This document shows, in pieces, positions 35,801-48,899 of a stretch of 64,000 bases of DNA (within the stretch, counting starts at the first letter, position 1; the number at the start of each line of letters is the position of its first letter). The translations under genes were made by a program, and so were the position numbers. The stretch is from the NCBI GenBank assembly GCA_001414345.1, contig LLCB01000125.1:62001-126000 (forward strand), written 5' to 3'. Under the pieces are notes generated by a model. That model was not told the origin of the DNA, made no database searches, and worked only from the letters and a program-made list of their open reading frames with translations. Origin of the DNA: Hymenoscyphus infarciens. Its lineage: Eukaryota > Ascomycota > Leotiomycetes > Helotiales > Helotiaceae.

Positions 35801-36069
35801 TCTAGAATTAAGTTAAACTAGTGTCCGACACTAACTTAACTCACCTAACCCGGTTTATGACCCGGTTCGACTCGCTAAAACGAGTCAGGTTTTACTACTA
35901 TGAATCATCTTAAGTCGGTTTTAAAACATGTTAAACCTAGTTCTTAAATTATTTTAAACTACTTTAATCTATTTTATAAACTAGCTCGAATATACTTCTA
36001 GAATCGGTCTAAATCACCTCTAAACCCGATTCAACCCTGACTTAAAACCCTCGCAGGTTAGTAGTAAAG
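32830..36069 (-). mobile_element. TAM-DF: reversed L1-R1 element, itself split by TAM-E
   Basis: The low end is R1 (CTTATATACCCTCTACTAGG, 32830) and the high end is L1 (…CTCGCAGGTTAGTAGTAAAG, ending 36069), flanked by TA (32828-32829, 36070-36071). Comparison with copia II (ACTTAGGCGTAGATATT at about 53323) confirms a clean TA insertion. The two parts are 32830-33078 and 34801-36069; TAM-E lies between. The L1-side core keeps an intact TGACGTCA (35540-35547) and (CCGA)n repeats. Confidence 0.75.
33079..34800 (+). mobile_element. TAM-E: L2-R2 element nested in TAM-DF
   Basis: The left terminus CTATATTGCTGAACCGCTAT follows a TA (33077-33078). The L2 arm has GAACTAGTTC-type repeats; the core shows (CGT)n, GAAGTCGAAG units and an intact right palindrome (34175-34184). 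After CTAAGTACTTTTTAGGT (about 34323) it switches to the R2 arm, built from AATAGGTTCAGAACCTCTCT units (34420-34760). The R2 terminus is cut: GTTTAAGTAAAA joins AGTCTAAAG of TAM-DF, consistent with a small deletion between AAAA runs. Confidence 0.7.
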
Positions 36070-36071
36070 TA

Positions 36072-36990
36072 TAGATATTATTAGAGAAAATAAATAGCTA
36101 AAACTAAGCTAAGAAAAACATATATCTAAAGTATTAAATAAGTTTAATTTCTTTAATTATAATTCTATTTATATACTAATAAATTCTAAAATTAAATTAA
36201 TACTAAATCAACTTTAAGCTAGTCTAGAAGATACTAGAATATTTCAAGTAATAATCAGCTATCTACTATATATCTTTATTTATACTAGACTAGATATTAC
36301 CTATATTACTATTATACTTTTAAGATATATATTAAACCCTTTTAAAGAATACTTTATAATAGCTAAGTATATACTAAGATATCTAAAAACTACTATTTAT
36401 TACTATATATATATATATAATAAAAGATATATCTAGCTATTTTATAAGTAGCTTTTATAACTCTAATTATATTAGTAATATTAATAGTATTAAATTAACT
36501 ACTAGATATATTTTTTACTTAGCTAGAGAACTAATTATATAGCGTTCTAAGCTATAAAGTATTATAGTTTAATCTATAACTAAAGCTAAATATATAGCTA
36601 TAAATATAACCTTAAAAGAATCTATTTATATAATAGCCTTAGTTAAAGAACTAGGTTTTTATAAATAAAAGAAATTTAGTTTATATACTAATAATAAAGG
36701 AGCTCTATAATTAGACTATAACTCTATATATTATAGAAGAATAAAGTATATAGCTATTAAATACTACTATATAAGAGACTTATTAGTTAAAGGAACTATA
36801 GATCTAATATATATAAAATTAATAGATTAAAAAGTAGATAGCTTTACTAAAGCACTTAATAAAATAAAATTCTAACAATTCCTTATATAATTAGGAATAA
36901 TAAGCCATATACTAAGTATGAAAACTAAAGATTAATACTCTTAACTAACACGTCGAAATAACTTAAATAGAAGTACTTATTAAGAGAGTG
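36072..36990 (+). pseudogene. Copia I C-terminal RT and RNase H remnant
   Basis: Resumes the copia frame after TAM-DF. RNase H-type features appear: AKYIAINITLKESIYIIALV-like reading near 36580-36650, YTNNKGAL near 36690-36710, and KYIAIKYYYIRDLLVKGTID near 36750-36800. It retains a 21-base stretch (about 36838-36860) that copia II has lost. Stops throughout. It ends at the polypurine stretch before the LTR. Confidence 0.65.
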
Positions 36991-37409
36991 TATTAGTATA
37001 TAATAAGTACTTATACTAGTACTTAATTATACTAGTATAGTATAATATCTCTAATATCTCTAAATCAACGATATATAGCTTAGATAAATACTACCTAATA
37101 TAGATTAATACTATCTAATAGACTAAATACTATCTGAGTATATAGATTAATACTATCTAACGAACTAAATACTATCTAATAGACTAAATACTATCTAAGT
37201 ATATAGATTAATACTATTCGACAGATTAGTTATATTTGTAGTTTCAGACTTAGAACTATACTAGTATTAGACTAGAAGGCTAGCTATAGCTTACATATAT
37301 ATATAGAGTAGATAGCTTCTTAGTTTTTTATTTAAGTTAATTAATTCTTTTTCATCTTTCACTTCTTACGTAATCTATTATTGCTTTGTGAACTGTGACT
37401 AAACTAAGA
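36991..37409 (+). repeat. Copia I 3' LTR
   Basis: About 419 bp, beginning TATTAGTATATAATAAG (TG of the LTR start mutated to TA) and ending ACTGTGACTAAACTAAGA. It contains internal repeats of ATACTATCTAAT-type units (about 37090-37220). It aligns with the LTRs of copia II, III and IV. Confidence 0.75.
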
Positions 37410-37453
37410 ATAGTAATACTTATTTATAAGTATTTTTTTACCTACTTATAATA

Positions 37454-38928
37454 CTATACTACCGAACCGATATTTGCTTAATACTAATTCGACTCCGATT
37501 TAAATTAAGATTAACCTAGGGTCAGATTAGTATTAGAGTAGTTCTATTAGTTCAGAACCGATTCAGAACCGATTTATAACCAGTTTAGAACTAGTTCAGA
37601 ACTAGTTCAAAGCTAGATCAGAGCTAGTTTTAAGCTAGTATCAAAAAAAAATTAATAATAAAAGAGCTAGAAAAAGGGCTAGAAAAAGAGCTAGAAAAAG
37701 AATTTAAAAGTGAAATCACGTGATTAGGTATATATTACGTAGCTATACTACTCTTACATAACATGCCTTGGTTCGTCAAATGCCCGAGTCCTGCTTCTAC
37801 CAATTCTACTAATTCTACTAATTCTACTAATTATTCGTTCTACTGAATATTCCACCGAATATTCTACTAATCTAAATAACGTTATCCTTATATATATGCC
37901 TCGATGTGATTAGTTTGATCAGTTGGTCGGTCGGTCGGTTGGTTGGAAACTATAAGGCACATACGTTAGTTTAGGAAGTAAGAGTGGAAATAGTACGTAC
38001 CGACAGTAACAGCGATAACGTAGATAATAAATCTGATGCTTCTGATTTGCTAGGCAACTAATTCAAGGGCTCTGATTCGCTCTGCCGAAAGTCTAACCGT
38101 GAAATATGCCTAAATCGTTGAAAAAGAAGGGGTATATTATTGTTTTTTTCGACAACGTAGAATTAACCGGGGTAGCTAATACGACGAAGACGACGTGGAT
38201 TACGATGCTAATAAGCGGCCCGATGCCGAGTAACGAATGCGATGCGATAGCGATAGAGAGTTATCGTCGTTATCGTCGTCGTCGTCGAAGTGAAGTGTCG
38301 AAGTGTCGAAGTATCGAAGTCGTCGAAGTCGAAGTCGAAGTCGAAGGTGGGGGTGGCCCGTGCATACGCCAAGCCTACTACGTAGCTAGTTATACGTAGC
38401 GCACCGTGTTCGGCAAGAGCGACCCTGGTACGAAAGCCACGCCCCACCATGTGACCCACTTTAGTCACGTGACTTTCGGTTTTTATATACTAGTAGCCCT
38501 AAATATAAGGACCACTATAATATAACAATTATATAAGGTTTATATATAAAAAGTCTCTTAAATCGACTTTAAAAAAAACACTCTCTCTAGATTTTTTCTT
38601 CTTCTAAGTATTTTATTTTAAACTAAGATGAACCTATATAGAGCTAGCTTAGAAACCTTAAACTAAAAGCTAGATTATATAGTAATAATTTTAAATCGTT
38701 TTATTAAATCAGGTCAAATCACCTTAAATCGTTTTATAAATCGTATTAAATTATATTAAATTATTTTATAATTTTAAATCGTTTTATAAATCGGGTTAAA
38801 TTACCTTAAACTGTTTTATAAAACGTATTAGCGCTACTTCTAGAAATAACTAATATCTTAAACCGGTATTAACCCGGTATTAGGTCTAAGCTATTACTAG
38901 CTCAAAATCCTAGTAGAGAGCATATAAG
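37454..38928 (+). mobile_element. TAM-G: L2-R1 element (recombinant class)
   Basis: TA at 37452-37453 and 38929-38930. The left terminus is CTATACTACCGAACCGATAT (L2) and the right terminus ends GAGAGCATATAAG (R1). The core is GC-richer with both palindromes intact (37716-37723, 38464-38473), (GGTC)n, (CGT)n and GAAGTC repeats. About 1.48 kb: shorter arms than other copies. The core frame 38106-38399 ends ...VASYT but is out of register in part because of an extra T near 38146 and an indel in the GAAGTC tract. Confidence 0.75.
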
Positions 38929-38930
38929 TA

Positions 38931-39700
38931 TCTCTACTAAAAAAAAGTAGTTATCTAATTATTACTAAAACTACGATAATTAGAATATATTCTAGTATAT
39001 ATTCTCTTATCTATTTACGCGAGTATTACTACTTTTCTAATCTAGCTCTAAGATATATAAGTATATTAATTATAGAATATATTATCTAAGTAATTAGATA
39101 CTAAATAGATATATATAATATTACTCTTAAAAGATTCTAGTATATATAAAAGACTATTTATAAATCTTCTAAAGTAAGCTAAATAAGCTTTTAGAAAAGT
39201 TAAGATTATATTATAATCTCTCTTTCTCTATTATTAATCTATTATAAAAACTTCTAAATAGTTTAAGATTAAGATAAGAGTTATTTTAAATTTAAAGAAG
39301 ACTTAGATTTAGATTTCTATAACTTTAAATACTCTCGTTGCTTTAAGATTAAACGCTTCTATTATAAATAGTTAGAATAGCTTAATACTCTCTAATATAT
39401 TTAAATTATTATTAAAACTAATATTAATTTAGTACTAACTAACTAAGTAGTGTGTTTTAAAAGAAGAAAACCTAAAATCTAGAGATAATTATCGTAATTT
39501 TATAAACTATAAAAAAATATAATTATTCTATTTAGCTTTACTTATAGTTTCTAGATTATAAAGAACTATTATAGCGCTAAAAAAGACTATACTTCTATCT
39601 TATATACTAATTATATTATATAGTTTATTTAATAGTAGCTCTAAAATATACTTCTAAGAATAAGTAGAAAGATTATCTTCTTCTAAGTTCTATATATAAC
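38931..39700. other. Unassigned AT-rich block
   Basis: Degraded sequence between TAM-G and TAM-H. A plus-strand run around 39440-39600 reads VLKEENLKSRDNYRNFINYK with stops, suggesting old protein-coding remains, but I do not recognise it. No terminal repeats seen. Confidence 0.35.
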
Positions 39701-39702
39701 TA

Positions 39703-40186
39703 CTTTACTACTAACCCGCGAGGGTTTTAAGTTAGAGTTAAATCAGGTTTAGAGGTAATTTAAACTGATTCTAGAAGCGTATTCGAGCTAGTTTATAAAA
39801 TAGATTAAAATAGTTTAAAATAATTCAAGAACTAGGTTTAATATACTTTAAAACTAACTTAAGATGATTTATAGTAGTAAAACCTAACTCGTTTTAGTAA
39901 GTTAAACTCGTTTTAACAAGTTAAACTAGGTTATGAACTGGGTTAGGTAAGTTAAGTTAGTATTAGATACTAGTTTAACTTAATTCTAGACCTGCTTTAA
40001 ACTAGTAACTTAGTATTAGAGTAGCCTTAAATTAGTACTAAAAACTATTTATTACTAGTAAATACATATCAAAAAAGACTAAAATCATATGATTAGGCGT
40101 ATATTATATAGCTATACTACTCTTATATAACGTACCCTAGTTCGTCGAATACTCGAGTCTAAGTCCTGCTTCTACTAATTCCACTA
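39703..40186 (+). mobile_element. TAM-H: L1 arm and start of core, cut by copia III
   Basis: TA at 39701-39702, then CTTTACTACTAACCCGCGAG and the full L1 arm up to the CTTCTACTAATTCCACTA core repeat, where the copia III LTR begins (40187). The missing half should lie at the other end of copia III, but it is not seen there. Confidence 0.7.
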
Positions 40187-40618
40187 TCTTAGATTAGTCA
40201 TAGTTCACAAAGTAACAATAGATTACGTAAGAAGTGAAAGGTGAAAAAGAATTGATTAACTTGAATGAAAAACTGAGAAGCTATCTACTCTATATATACA
40301 TATAGGCTATAGCTAGCCTTCTAGTCTAATACTAGTATAGTTCTAAGTCTAAAACTACGGATATAACTAATCCGTTAGATAGTATTATTCTATATACTTA
40401 GATAGTGTTTAGTCTGTCGGATAGTATTTAGTCTGTTAGATAGTGTTAATCTATATACTTAGATAGTATTTAGTTTATTAAATAGTATTTAGTTCGTCGA
40501 ATAGTATTTAGTTCGTTAAATACTAGTAATCTATATTAGGTACTGTTTATCTAGGCTACGTATCGTCGATCTAGAGATATTATGCTATACTAGCATAAGT
40601 ACTTATTATATACTAATA
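40187..40618 (-). repeat. Copia III 3' LTR
   Basis: 432 bp, reversed; the low end is TCTTAGATTAGTCATAG and the high end TATACTAATA. The internal repeats read AGATAGTATTTAGTCTGT-like. It keeps some CpG (GTCTGTCGG, CTACGTATCGTCG), so it is less RIP-damaged than the copia I LTR. Confidence 0.75.
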
Positions 40619-41807
40619 TGCTCTCTTAATAAGTACTTCTATTTAAGTTATTTCAACGTGTTAGTTAAGAGTATTAATCTTTAGTTTTCGCGCGTTAGCA
40701 TATGACTTATTATTCCTAATTATATAAGGAATTATTAGAATTTTATTTTATTAAGTACTTTAGTAAAGCTATCTACTTTTTAATCTATTAATTTTATATA
40801 TATTAAATCTATAGTTTCTTTAACTAATAAATCTCTTATATAGTAGTATTTAATAGCTATATACTTTATTCTTTTATAATATATAGGGTTATAACCTAAT
40901 TATAGAGCTCCTTTATTATTAGTATATAAACCGAATTTCTTTTATTTATAAAAACCTAGTTCTTTAACTAAGGCTATTATATAGACAGATTCTTTTAAGG
41001 CTACATTTATAGCTATATATTCAGCTTTGGTTATAGATTATGCTATAATACTTTATAGCTTAAAACACTATATAATTAGCCTCCTAGCTAAGTAAAAAAT
41101 ATATCTAATAATTAATTTAATACTATTAATATCGCTAGTATAATTAGAGTTATAAAAGTTATTTATAAAATAACTAGATATATCTTTTATTATATATATA
41201 ATATAGTAGTAAATAGTTGTTTTTAGATATCTTAATAACTACTTAGCTATTATAAAGTATTCTTTAAGAAGGTTTAATATATATCTTAATAGTATAATAG
41301 TAGCGTAGGTAATATCTAGTCTAGTATAAATAAAGATATATAGTAAATAGCTAATTATTATTTAAAATAGTCTAGTATCTTCTAAACTAGCTTAAAGTAG
41401 ATTTAGTATTAATTTAATTTTAGAATCTATTAGTATATAGATAGGATTATAATTAAGAAGATTATACTTATCTAATACTTTAAATATTTTTCTTAGCTTA
41501 GTTTTAGCTATTTATTTCCTCTAATAATATCTATGTCTAAGTAGTCTTTAATAGAATCTAAGTCTTTAATATTAAAGTATTTTTTAAGTTTATTAATAAG
41601 ACTTTTAATAAGGTTTTCTATAAGTCTAATTATTACTAAGTTATCTATATATATATATATATATATACTAGTATAATAATTTATATATATATATAAATTA
41701 GTACTTAGTACTTTAAAGCCTAGTTCTAAAAGTATAGTAACTAGTATAATAAACTAGATTCTAGCTAATTATTTTAATCTATAAAGAGCTTTTAAGAGTT
41801 CTAAATA

Positions 41808-43467
41808 CTATACTACCGAACCGCTATTTACTCAACTCCGATTCGGCTCCGATTCGGCTCCGATTCGAATCAAGGTTAACCTAGGATCGGATTATGTTCC
41901 GAGCAGCTCGGAACCAGTTTAGAACTAGTTCGGAACTAGTTTAGAACTAGCTCGGAACCAGTTTAGAACTAGAGCTAAATTAGTTTAGAACTAGAGCTAA
42001 ATTAGTTTCTTTATCTATAACACCTTAAACGTATCTAATCTAGCGTCGACTTTAGTTCTAAACTAGTTTAGAACTAGCTTAGAACTAGTTTTAAGCTAAT
42101 TTTAAGCTAGTATCGAAAAAGAAGTAAAAGAGCTTAAAAAAGGACTTAAATTTAAAATTACGTAAAAAGGTGTATATTACGTAGCTATACTACTCTTATA
42201 TAATATATCTAAATACCTAGGTCCTACTTCTACTAATTCTACTAATTCCACCGATTATTCTATCGATTATTCCACCGATTATTCCCCCGATTGTTCCACC
42301 GACCTAAATAACGTTATCTCTTTATATATACCTCGATATAATTAGTTTAATCGGTTAGTTAGTTAGTCGGTTAGTTAGAAACTATAAGACACGTACGTTA
42401 GTTTAGGAAGTAAGAGTAGAAATAGTATATACTATAAAAGCGATAGCGATAACGTAGATAATAAATCCGATGCTTCTAATTCGCTCTACTAAAAGTCCGA
42501 CTATAAAATATATCTATACTAGCCGATGTTATTCGATAATATAGAATTAACTAAGGTAGCGAATATAACGGATACGACCTTGATTATAATACTAATAAGC
42601 GGCCTAATACCGATACTAAGTAGGGAATACGATATAATAGCAATAGATAGTTATCGTCGTCGTCGTCGTCGTCGAAGTAAAGTGTTAATATCGAAGTAGA
42701 AGTCGAAGTCGAAGTCGAAGTCGAAGTCGAAGTCGAAGGTAGAGGTAGTCTATACGCTAGGTCTTAGTAGTTACGTAGCTAGTTATACGTAGTATACTAT
42801 GTTCGATAAGAGCGACCCTAGTACAAAAGCCACGCTCTACTATATAACCTACTTTAGTCACGTAATCTTTATTTTTTATATGTTTATAGCTCTAATTCTA
42901 AAGATTATTAATATATAATTACTAATTAAAGTTAATATTTAAAAAGTCACTTAAATCGCCTTTAAAAAAAAACCACTCTCTCTAGACTTTTTATTTTTTC
43001 TTCTAAGTACTTTTTAGGTATTAATATACTACTAAGATATAGCTAATATATACTAAAGCTAGTATTAGTTATAATAGAATAGCTTAAGCTACTTAGGAAT
43101 AGGTTTAGAATAGGTCCGGAATAGGCTTAGAACCTCTCTAAACTATAGCTAGCCATAGCTCTAATTAATTTAATAATTCCGATTAATTCAGAATAGGTTC
43201 GGAACCTCTTTAAATAGGTTCAGAACCTCTCTAAACTATAGCTAGCTATAGCTCTAATTAATTCAATAATTCCGATTAATTCAAAATAGGTTTAGAACCT
43301 CTCTAAATAAGTTCTAAATAAGTTCCGAATAGGTTTAGAACCTCTCTAAATAGGTTTAGAACCTATTTAGAACTAATTTAGAACTTATTCCGAACCTATT
43401 CCGAACCTATTAAAATCGATTTAATACCGATTTAAACTAGGTTTAAGTAAAAGCAAGTAAGCATATA
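41808..43467 (+). mobile_element. TAM-I: L2-R2 element nested in copia III
   Basis: TA at 41806-41807 and 43468-43469. The left terminus is CTATACTACCGAACCGCTAT; the right end is AAAGCAAGTAAGCATATA, the only near-complete R2 terminus here (two bases AG appear lost at the tip). The R2 arm has GGTTCGGAACCTCT-type palindromic units (43100-43400). The core has (CGT)n and six GAAGTC units (42690-42740). The flanking copia sequence (GAGTTCTAAATA...TATAATTT) matches uninterrupted copia II, confirming the TA duplication. Confidence 0.75.
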
Positions 43468-45572
43468 TATATATAATTTAGTTAAGAGAGGTTTTTATAT
43501 TTTCTAACACGTTATTATATAATCTAGAGATATAGAGGTATTTGTTTATTCCTTCTAGAAAAGTAATATTTAGTCTTTCTATATCTATATCCCTTTATAT
43601 AAAAGCTAAAACTATATTAATTTTCTATATTATAAAGTTATATAATAGTACTAGAGTAAATAAGACTTTCTAGCTTATTTACTTAATAACCTTTATAAAA
43701 GAGTTTATATAGTCTCTTCTATATAACTATTTAAAACCTTTAACTATAAATTATAATTTAAATTCTATTATACTATTAGATTCTTTTAGTTTATAAACCT
43801 ATCTTATCTTAATAAGCTTAGTATCTTTACTAGTATTATTACTAGTAATAATATTCTAAGTTTTATTACTTATAAAAGTATTTAATTTCTTTTATATAGA
43901 TCTAATCTAGTAGTCTTTATAAGGATTAATATTACTTATAGCTTCTTTATAGCTTTTTAGCACTAGAATAGTAGTATTAGGTATTTTATTAATAATAACC
44001 TTTTTAGTACTATTATCTTCTATTTTAGAGTTTAAATAAGTAAGTAATATATAGTAATATATAGCTATTAGTACTTAAAGCTTATTAATTTCTAACACGT
44101 CTATATTCCTTTTTATAAGATTAATATATCTACTTCTTAGTCTAAGGTTTATATTAAAGCCTAACTCTATAATATTATCTTATTCTAATTTATCTTATTC
44201 TAATTTATTAATATTATCTATATATATTTTATTATTTAGATTATTATTATTATTATTACTTAACTTCTTATATTTTATAAGAGTAGAACTATTACTCTCT
44301 AGATATATATTTATATAACTAGTTATCTCTTATAAATAATTCTAATCTATAGACTCTTCTTCTAAGAGTATAGAGTAGTTTTCTTCTATAATAAATTCAT
44401 CTTTATATATAAGGTCTTCTTTTATTATAATATCTCTTATATTAATAACTTTCCTAAGTTCTAGTATATATATAAGAAAGTTATTAAAAGACTCTTAGCT
44501 TATTAATATTCTTTTATATAACTTATTAGCTAGTTTTCTTTTAGTGTTTTATTAAAGTATAATAAAGAGATCTAAGAGTACTTATATATATTATATCTAG
44601 ACTTATACTAAATATGTCTTTATATAATATAGATTTTATAACGCTATTATATACCTAATTCTTTATATATATAATAGAACGAGCTATATAAGGCTAGAGA
44701 TAAAGTAGTATAGATTTTTCTAAATATATAGTAATTATATATTTTATTAAATATTAATTAAGTCTGTTTATAATACTATTTTACTTAGGACTATATAGAC
44801 TAGTATAGTTATAAATAATACCTTAGTCTTTAATATATATATTTTATTTATTAGAATTGAATTCCTTAGTATTATCTAAGTATAGACTTTTAATACTTTT
44901 ATTAAATTAATTTTTTAATAAGTTATTTGTTTTAACTTACTTATTAATTTATATTTTATAGTATATCTAAATATAGCTCTAGTTTTATAATATATATATA
45001 TAAGAGTATATGTTTTATCTAAAAGCTTTTTAATTCTAAGTACTATTAGATCTAGAATATCTATATTAAAATATTCTAAAGACTTAAAGTTATAATTACT
45101 TAAAGAGATATAACTTATATTCTTAGTTATCTTTCCTTTATAATAATTTTTATAATTATCTAGTTCTTTCTTATTATTAGAGTTAATAGTATATCTTTTA
45201 ATAAGTAATATAGTTTTTAATAATATATTAATATTAATATAATTTAATCTTTAATATAATAAGTTAATATTAATCTCTTTTATTTTTATAATATATAATG
45301 TTTTTTTAAGCTTTATATAATTTATATTAATATTAAGATAATAAGTATTAGATTCCTAGTTTATATTTATAGTTATGTCTAATAGCTTATTATAAGTATA
45401 CGTGTTCTTATTATTTATACTAATATTAAAGCTACTCTTAGTAAGAGCTTTAGTTAAAAATAGAGTAGTAGTAATATCTAGGATATAATTTACTTTTAAT
45501 AAGTTTATTTTAATATTATTAGAACTTATTATTAGTATTATATTAACTCTTAGTATAAGTAGCTTAGTACTA

Positions 45573-47372
45573 CTTTACTGCCAACTAGCGAGGGTTTTGA
45601 GACGGGGTTAAATCCGGTTCAACCTCGACTTAAGGTGATTTAGACTGATTCTAGAAGCGTGTTTGAGCTAGTTTATAAACTAGGTTTAATATACTTTGAA
45701 ACCGACTTAAGATAATTCATAGTAATAAAACCCAACTTGTTTTAGTGAGTTGAACCGGGTTATGAACTAGGTTAGGTGAGTTAAGTTAGTGTTAGACTCG
45801 CCTTGAACTAGTTTAACTTAGTTCTAGACCTACCTAGTAGTAACTTAGTATTAGAGTAGTGTTAAATTAGTACTAAAAACTATTTATTACTTAAGAATAC
45901 ATATTAACAAAGACTGAAATCACGTGATTAGGCGTATATTACATAGCTATACTACTCTTATATAACATGCCCTAGTTTGTTAAATGCCTAAGTCCTGCTT
46001 CTACTAATTCCACTAATTCTACTAATTCTACCGATTCTATTAATTATTCTACTAAATGTTTTATCAACCTAAATAACCTCATCCTTATATATATACCTTG
46101 ATTTAATTAGTTAGATTAGTCGGTTAGTTAGTTAGTTAGTCAGTTGGAAACTATAAGACATATACGTTAGTTTAGGAAGTAAGGGTAGAAATAGTATATA
46201 CTGTAAAAGCAATAGCGACAGCGATAGCAATAACGTAGATAACAAATCTAATGCTTCTAATTCGCTAGGCAACTAATTTAAGGGCTCTGATTCGCTCTGC
46301 TAAAAGTCTGACGGTGAAATATGCCTAAATTATTGAAAAAGAAGGAGTATATTATTATTATTATTTAACGACGTGGAATTAACCAGGGTAGCTAATACGA
46401 CGAATATAACGTAGATTACGATGTTAATAAGCGGCTTGATACTGAGTAATAAATATAATACGATGGCGAAAGAGAGTTATTGTTATCGTCGTCGTCGTCG
46501 AAGTGAAGTGTTAAAGTCGAAGATGTTAAAGTCGAAGAAGTCAAAGTCGAAGTCGAAGTCGAAGTTAAAGTCGAAGTCGAAGGTGGGGGTGGCCCGTGCG
46601 CCCGTAGGTCTTGGCGGTTACGTAGCTAGTTGTACGTAGCGTACCGTGTTCGGTAAGAGCGACTCTAGTATGAAAGCCACGCCCTATTATATAACCTACT
46701 TTAGTTACGTAACTTACTAAATTTATACGCTAGTAGCTCTAAATTTAAGGACTACTAGAATATAAAAATTATATAAGGTTTATATATAAAAAGCTACTTA
46801 AATCGCTTTTAAAAAAAAAACACTCTCTTTAAACTTTTTATTTTTTCTTCTAAGTACTTTATTTTAGATATATTTTTTAAACTAAGTTAAGAGTTAGATT
46901 ATAAGTTAGTTTCTAATTTTAAATTGTTTTATAAATCGGTTTCTTACTTTAAATTATTTTATAAATTAGCTTAAATTCCCTTAAATCGTTTTATAAATTA
47001 GTTTCTTACTTTAAATTATTTTTAAATTATTTTATAAATCAGCTTAAATTGTTTTATAAATCAGCTTAAATTACTTTAAATCGTTTTATAAATCGGTTTC
47101 TTACTTTAAATCGTTTTATAAATTAGTTTCTTACTTTAAATTATTTTATAAATTAGTTTCTTACTTTAAATCGTTTTATAAATTAGCTTAAATTGTTTTA
47201 TAAATTAGGTTAAATCACCTTAAATCGTTTTATAAATCGGTTTCTTACTTTAAATTATTTTATAAAACATATTAGAGCTACTTCAAGAAATAACTAATAT
47301 CTTGAACTAGTATTAAACTAGTATTAAGTCTAAGTTGATACTAGCTTAAAACCCTAGTAGAGGGCATATAAG
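45573..47372 (+). mobile_element. TAM-J: L1-R1 element nested in copia III
   Basis: TA at 45571-45572 and 47373-47374; termini CTTTACTGCCAACTAGCGAG and ...AGAGGGCATATAAG. At 1.8 kb it is the longest intact copy because its R1 arm has extra AAATCGTTTTATAAATCGG units (46920-47270). Empty-site comparison with copia II (CTTAGTACTATCTACTATAC on the minus strand) confirms insertion at TA. The core frame is the same as in TAM-B but has TGA and TAG stops at G-to-A positions; 46421-46639 remains open to ...VGLGGYVASCT. Confidence 0.75.
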
Positions 47373-48429
47373 TATCTATTATACTAATAGTTAGTTCTTT
47401 TATAAGTTTAAAGTTTAGAATCTAATCTTTATTAGATATATAATATTTAGTAGTATTAGAGTCTAGTATAACTTTAGATTTTTTAAATACTTTATAAGAA
47501 GTATTTAGTCTAGCTATATATAATACTTTTAAAGTACTATTCTTATTTTTTAAATTAGTACTTTTACTAGTATTAGTACTAGTATTATTACTAGTATTAT
47601 TAGATTTCTTATTTAATTTTAGCTCTAGGTATAGTATAAAGTATTTAGAAATTATATATCCTCTCTTATTATAATAAGTATAAATAGGAATTTTATTTCC
47701 TTTATTTATAGCTTTATTAGCCTTTTTAGCTTTATTAGCTTTTAGGTTATTACTAGATTCTATTCTAGCTTCTTCTAATATAAGTTTAGATATAAGAATA
47801 TCTATATTAATTTTAGATAAATCTTTTCCTAGTTTTTTATATTTTTTTAATATAAAACCTTTAAAGCTATTATTTAGCTCTTTAAATATAATTTAACCTA
47901 TATAGCTTTTAAGTATTAGATATCTTAAGTCTTTAAGCTATAAAGCTATATTTTATATAGTACTAGTATATTCGTTAACGTTCTTATAAAAGCTTTAGCT
48001 AGATTTAATAATTATATCTAGATATTAACTAAATAGATTAAAACTAGATTCTTTATATATAGCTATTATATATGTTTATATAGTATTAGAGCTAGTTTTA
48101 TCTTTAAATTAGTTTATATTATTAATAGATATAATAGACTTAATAGCTTTTAAGGCTTTTTAGCTATTTCTAGTATAGTTAGAGTTAGATTCTTTATATT
48201 TAATACTAAGTTCTACTACTTAACCTAGGTTCTTTATTTATATAGTATAAATCTTTATTAGGTCTAGTAATAGATAAGTCTATATATAATATAAATATAT
48301 TAATTTCTAAAAAGAGTTTAGCCTCTTTATATTATTCTATATAGTTAGTTTTTCTAACTAATTTACTACTTTTAAAAGAACTAAAAGATATTATAGTTTA
48401 ATAAAAAGGTATATTTTAGTTAAGAGAAG

Positions 48430-48884
48430 TGTTAGTATATAATAAGCACTTATACTTATAATTAATTATAATTAATTATACTAGTATAGTATAATATCTC
48501 TAGATCGACGATTTCTAGCCTAGACAAACGGTATCTAATATAGAGTACTAGTATCTAATAGACTAAATAATATCTAATATAGATTACTAGTATCTAATAA
48601 ACTAATTAATATCTAATATAGATCGACACTATCTAATAGACTAAATACTATCTAAATATATAGATCGACACTATCTAATAGATTAATTACATCTGTAGTT
48701 TTAAACTTAGAGCGTAGTTTCAGACTTAGAGCTATACTAGTATTAGACTAGAAGGCTAGATATAGCCTATATATATATATAGAGTAGATAGCTTCTTAGT
48801 TTTTATTTAAGTTAATTAATTCTTTTTTATCTTTCACTTCTTACGTAATCTATTATTACTTTATAAACTATGACCTTTCTAAGA
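48430..48884 (+). repeat. Copia II 5' LTR
   Basis: 455 bp, starting TGTTAGTATATAATAAGC and ending TATGACCTTTCTAAGA. It is more AT-rich than its own 3' LTR. Confidence 0.8.
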
Positions 48885-48899
48885 GGTTATAGGCTAGAC
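48885..48899 (+). other. Copia II primer-binding site, initiator-tRNA half type
   Basis: GGTTATAGGCTAGAC follows the 5' LTR directly. Copia elements of this type prime from an internal half of initiator tRNA-Met, whose complement begins GGTTATGGGCCC; the differences here are of RIP type. Position and partial match support the call. Confidence 0.5.

Larger units (their letters stand above)
25988..37409 (+). mobile_element. Ty1/copia retrotransposon I, 5'-truncated, with nested insertions
   Basis: Forward copia element aligned with copia II from position 49386 on. Gag-protease lies at 26030-27832, integrase-RT at 30682-32827, RT-RNase H at 36072-36990, and the 3' LTR at 36991-37409. It is split by a PiggyBac-like element (27833-30679) and by TAM-DF (32830-36069), both at TA. 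The 5' LTR and primer site are absent, lost left of TAM-N. Very high TpA and almost no CpA: inactive. Confidence 0.85.
40187..48429 (-). mobile_element. Ty1/copia retrotransposon III, reversed, interrupted and 5'-truncated
   Basis: From low to high coordinate: 3' LTR (40187-40618), RNase H/RT, TAM-I (41808-43467), RT/integrase, TAM-J (45573-47372), protease/gag, then an abrupt end at 48429 where copia II begins. Minus-strand landmarks include the RT segment at about 41630-41700 and the integrase region at about 44690-45060. A knuckle region (complement of about 47640-47690) again lacks Cys/His codons. 5' LTR and primer site are missing. Inactive. Confidence 0.8.

Noticed and set aside
38208..38468. 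Minus-strand 86-codon frame in the TAM-G core
   Set aside because: Antisense to the core repeats; its Phe-Asp run is the complement of the GAAGTC repeat and it is not maintained in other copies.
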